Of a DNA stretch of 10,109 bases, positions 8,278 to 10,109 are shown in pieces. The notes below the pieces were generated by a model, which worked only from the letters and a program-made list of their open reading frames with translations, searched no databases and was not told where the DNA came from. The position numbers and the translations under genes were made by a program. This DNA is from an uncultured Methylococcaceae bacterium (GTDB lineage: Bacteria; Pseudomonadota; Gammaproteobacteria; Methylococcales; Methylomonadaceae), in the NCBI GenBank assembly GCA_903939355.1, contig CAJAHC010000028.1:1-10109 (forward strand), written 5' to 3'. Position 1 is the stretch's first letter; each line of letters opens with the position of its first letter.

Positions 8278-9068
8278 AGTTGATCCACCATTTCAGGACT
8301 GGCTTTGCGAAACAGCACCAAAGAAAAAGCCAGTAGCGAGAGGGCAATAAGCGTAATAACGCCCAGGCCTGTCCAATCAGGTTCTTTATTATAAAGTAGT
8401 ATGTTTTGATAGCCGTTGATAATAGGAATCATAGGGTTAAAAGCCAACCATTCTCGGTATTGCTCCGGAATAATATTGGCCATGTAAACAATGGGGGTAA
8501 ACCAAAATAAAAATTGCATCAATACCGGCACAACTTGGCCGATGTCGCGCATAAATACATTAAGTACGCCTAAACCCAGGCCTATTCCAAGCGCTAAAGC
8601 AATATTAATAACCATGAGTACTGGCAACCAAATCAGCGCGATGCTGGGCAAATGTCCTAGCACCCCAAAAATCGCCAAAATGGCAACAAAAAGCAACACA
8701 TTGTTTACCAAGGCGCTGCCCGTGACAATAAGTGGCAAGGCAATTCTTGGAAATACCAGTTTTTTAAGAATATTGCCATTATCAATAAACAAGGTCAGGC
8801 AACGATTAACAATTTCAGCAAATAACGACCAACCCAAGGTACCTGCCATCAGGTAAATAGCATAAGCGTATTGATTGGTTATACCCGGTAATTTGGCAGA
8901 AAGTACCGCTGAGAGCACAAAAGCAAAAATAAGCACCTGTGATAGCGGATTTAAAATCATCCACAAGCCGCCCAAACTGCTACGCACAAATTTGCTGCGC
9001 AACTCAGTTTTAATGGATGAGACTATAAAAAATCGATAACGCCATGCAGCGAGTAGCATGCCTTTCAT
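8274..9068 (-). CDS. wzm: O-antigen/polysaccharide ABC-2 type exporter permease
   Basis: A 264-residue inner-membrane protein with about six hydrophobic helices (roughly 36-56, 68-90, 110-137, 145-170, 177-198, 236-256), the usual length and topology of Wzm/KpsM ABC-2 permeases. The N-terminal stretch RSKFVRSSLGGLWMILNP (24-41) and the MRDIGQVVPVLMQFLFWFTPIVY segment (172-194) are typical of the family. It forms the channel half of the exporter with the ATPase encoded immediately downstream, with which it overlaps by four bases. Its ATG shares one base with the stop of the upstream HEPN gene (TAATG), and AAGGA lies eight bases before the ATG inside that gene, so its translation is likely coupled to the upstream gene. 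No truncation or frameshift is visible. Confidence 0.96.
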   Translation of the reverse strand: MKGMLLAAWRYRFFIVSSIKTELRSKFVRSSLGGLWMILNPLSQVLIFAFVLSAVLSAKLPGITNQYAYAIYLMAGTLGWSLFAEIVNRCLTLFIDNGNILKKLVFPRIALPLIVTGSALVNNVLLFVAILAIFGVLGHLPSIALIWLPVLMVINIALALGIGLGLGVLNVFMRDIGQVVPVLMQFLFWFTPIVYMANIIPEQYREWLAFNPMIPIINGYQNILLYNKEPDWTGLGVITLIALSLLAFSLVLFRKASPEMVDQL

Positions 9069-9622
9069 TACAGCAATCCTTTTTGTTTATTTGTTTCTAT
9101 AATCGCCATGAATTCGACTGTAAAGTCATCTTGCTTCGGCTCAATGCCTAGTGTTTCCCGACAATAGCTAAGAAAACCAACTGCAGTCAGGTAAAGTATG
9201 GAGGTTAATGATTTTAGTGTATTAAAATGATCGGCAATTTCGGCGTATTCAATTTCGTAATCATGAGCGGCAAGATTGCGTGCCGTCCGGCATAGTTGCC
9301 ACGATGCAACCGATTCAAGAACGCCCATTTTTTCGTAAAAACTAAGTACCTTAAGAAAACTCTCACTAGGCTCACCGGCAAGGATACAGGCATGGCGCAT
9401 AGCTGCACCCAAAGTATCTTGTAATTTAGCGAATATTTCGTTGATTGCCGCTATGGCTTCAAATAGTGCCACGTCCTTTTTTTGCGCCTGTAACTGTTCT
9501 TTAGTTAATGGCCATATTAGCTTTTGACTGGAAGCATCCAGAAAATAAACACATCGCTGTATGGCCACTAATAATTCAGCTAGATGAGTTTTTTCTGCAT
9601 TCAGAATAGCTTGGTTTACCAT
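9068..9622 (-). CDS. hepT: HEPN-domain protein, HepT-like toxin (putative RNase)
   Basis: A 184-residue helical protein. The sequence R115-NLAA-H120-D-Y122 is the R-x4-H-x-Y motif of HepT toxins, whose Arg and His form the RNA-cleaving site and whose Tyr is AMPylated by the partner nucleotidyltransferase to silence it (known from MntA/HepT systems). The gene directly follows a minimal nucleotidyltransferase and overlaps it by one base (TAATG), the standard pairing. GGA lies six bases before the ATG. At 184 residues it is longer than many HepT proteins, with an extra C-terminal tail after about residue 155. The older label for such proteins is HI0074-type nucleotidyltransferase substrate-binding protein, which remains the alternative name. 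The downstream one-base overlap with wzm places this toxin inside the export operon. Toxic activity is inferred from motif and pairing. Confidence 0.85.
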   Translation of the reverse strand: MVNQAILNAEKTHLAELLVAIQRCVYFLDASSQKLIWPLTKEQLQAQKKDVALFEAIAAINEIFAKLQDTLGAAMRHACILAGEPSESFLKVLSFYEKMGVLESVASWQLCRTARNLAAHDYEIEYAEIADHFNTLKSLTSILYLTAVGFLSYCRETLGIEPKQDDFTVEFMAIIETNKQKGLL

Positions 9623-9918
9623 TAAATTTCCAATTGTGCCGAGTTATATTGGGCGATAATTTGAAAGGCTGTCGCTACATTGCCACGAGATTTTGAAACG
9701 ATGTCCACAGGCAAACCCAATTTCGACTCCAGCTCCATTTTTATTTTTGCACGCTGTATTAAAGATAAAGACAAATCGGATTCAATAAGCAGGTCAATAT
9801 CACCGCCTTTTGCTTGGTCGTTAAGCCTAGATCCAAATAAATGCACAACCGCTCCGATTCCCGCTAAACGGCAAACTGTTTGGATGATGATGTGTGTTTG
9901 TTGGTTTGTCAGGCGCAT
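9622..9918 (-). CDS. mntA: Minimal nucleotidyltransferase, MntA-like antitoxin
   Basis: A 98-residue protein with the polymerase-beta-type nucleotidyltransferase motif: FGS at 28-30, then GGDIDL at 38-43, giving candidate metal ligands D40 and D42, and a third carboxylate D72 in LPVDIV (69-74). In MntA/HepT systems this enzyme transfers AMP from ATP to a tyrosine of HepT and so neutralises it; the downstream gene carries exactly that tyrosine motif. The spacing between GS and the first Asp is nine residues, one fewer than the GSx10DxD often quoted for MntA. The ATG at 9918 is the only usable start: a TAG lies upstream in frame with no ATG, GTG or TTG between. No strong ribosome site is seen. 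Its stop overlaps the hepT start by one base. It may also act as a DNA-binding co-regulator of its operon, which the sequence does not show. Confidence 0.87.
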   Translation of the reverse strand: MRLTNQQTHIIIQTVCRLAGIGAVVHLFGSRLNDQAKGGDIDLLIESDLSLSLIQRAKIKMELESKLGLPVDIVSKSRGNVATAFQIIAQYNSAQLEI

Positions 9919-9930
9919 TTTATTTGAAGG

Positions 9931-9948
9931 TAAGATCTTATATATAAA
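9931..9948 (-). promoter_or_regulatory. Candidate promoter/operator region ahead of the mntA operon
   Basis: A perfect 10-bp palindrome TAAGATCTTA (9931-9940) abuts an AT-only TATATAAA stretch, 13 to 30 bases before the mntA ATG. The AT box could be a -10 element and the palindrome an operator or part of the 5' leader. No good -35 hexamer stands at the expected distance, so this is a weak prediction resting on position and symmetry only. If no promoter is here, the operon must be read from beyond the right edge. Confidence 0.2.
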
Positions 9949-9949
9949 A

Positions 9950-10109
9950 CAATGCGGGGAGTCGCTATTTTTGCGAAAGATTTTTCCGGGCTTCCTGCTC
10001 GAAAAATCAGCAAAAAACTACGCGACCGCCAATGCCTTCGGCTGCCCCGATCCGTCCTCGTCACCTCGTCTCGACCCAACAAGGGGTCGAAACATAGGCT
10101 CCAAATGAC
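9950..10109. repeat. GC-rich non-coding block with hairpin, possible dispersed repeat, runs off window
   Basis: From about 10021 to the edge the sequence is about 62% G+C (55 of 89 bases counted), far above the AT-rich genes beside it. It contains a perfect 7-bp hairpin, TCGACCC / GGGTCGA, at 10071-10090 with a 6-base loop. Frames stay open on both strands through the block (a minus frame from the edge to 9909 and a plus frame antisense to mntA). Their products are Arg- or Ser/Pro-rich and show no domain, so I do not call genes. This is typical of a repetitive intergenic element, but a second copy is not present in the window to prove it. Confidence 0.35.
9979..10008. repeat. 8-bp inverted repeat
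   Basis: GATTTTTC (9979-9986) is matched by its exact complement GAAAAATC (10001-10008) around a 14-base loop. The stem is mostly A/T, so it would be a weak hairpin. Neither strand has the GC stem plus T run of a strong intrinsic terminator. It sits at the edge of the GC-rich block that ends the window and may belong to that element. Confidence 0.45.

Noticed and set aside
8491..8856. 121-codon open frame on the plus strand
   Set aside because: It lies fully antisense to wzm, whose helices, motifs and overlaps are convincing; the product is Thr/Ser/Lys-rich with no domain.
9680..10108. 142-codon open frame on the plus strand
   Set aside because: Its first half is antisense to the mntA active-site region and its second half is the GC-rich block; no domain or ribosome site supports it.
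9909..10109. Minus-strand open frame entering from the right edge and ending 10 bases inside mntA
   Set aside because: Its 66 residues are Arg-rich without a recognisable domain and coincide with the probable repeat block; no start is visible.

Overview
The window reads as the accessory surface-polysaccharide region of a Gram-negative bacterium. Coding sequence is moderately AT-rich, and the genes form an O-antigen type ABC-transporter (Wzm/Wzt) locus. Gene content fits a proteobacterium, probably gammaproteobacterial. That placement is inferred from gene style only; there is no rRNA, tRNA or housekeeping marker in the window to confirm it.

All recognised genes lie on the minus strand, so transcription runs from right to left. 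From the right edge there is first a short GC-rich block (about 9950-10109) that looks like a repeat element or non-coding DNA. Next comes a MntA/HepT-type pair: a minimal nucleotidyltransferase (9622-9918) and a HEPN protein (9068-9622). They are joined by a one-base TAATG overlap. The HEPN gene is joined by another TAATG overlap to wzm (8274-9068), the permease. Wzm overlaps wzt (7045-8277), the ATPase with a C-terminal glycan-binding domain, by ATGA. A 100-bp gap follows. It holds a 9-bp tandem repeat that can be read as a 27-residue ORF with (Leu-Ser-Lys)n repeats, ending in an ATGA overlap with the next gene. That gene (5424-6944) is a DUF4214 - coiled-coil - SAM methyltransferase protein. 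Three bases later starts a 1018-residue protein with three fused glycosyltransferase modules (2364-5420). After a 344-bp gap without a convincing gene, a large membrane protein resembling GT-C glycosyltransferases (1-2019) runs off the left edge.

A coherent model is that the three-module enzyme and further enzymes outside the window build a polysaccharide on undecaprenyl-diphosphate at the cytoplasmic face. The methyltransferase may cap or modify the chain end, the Wzt C-terminal domain may recognise the finished end, and Wzm/Wzt exports it. The membrane protein may decorate the chain on the periplasmic side. The toxin-antitoxin pair sits at the promoter-proximal end and is translationally coupled to the exporter, which is the most unusual feature of the layout. 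The (LSK)n mini-ORF between wzt and the methyltransferase gene is the best candidate for something undescribed.
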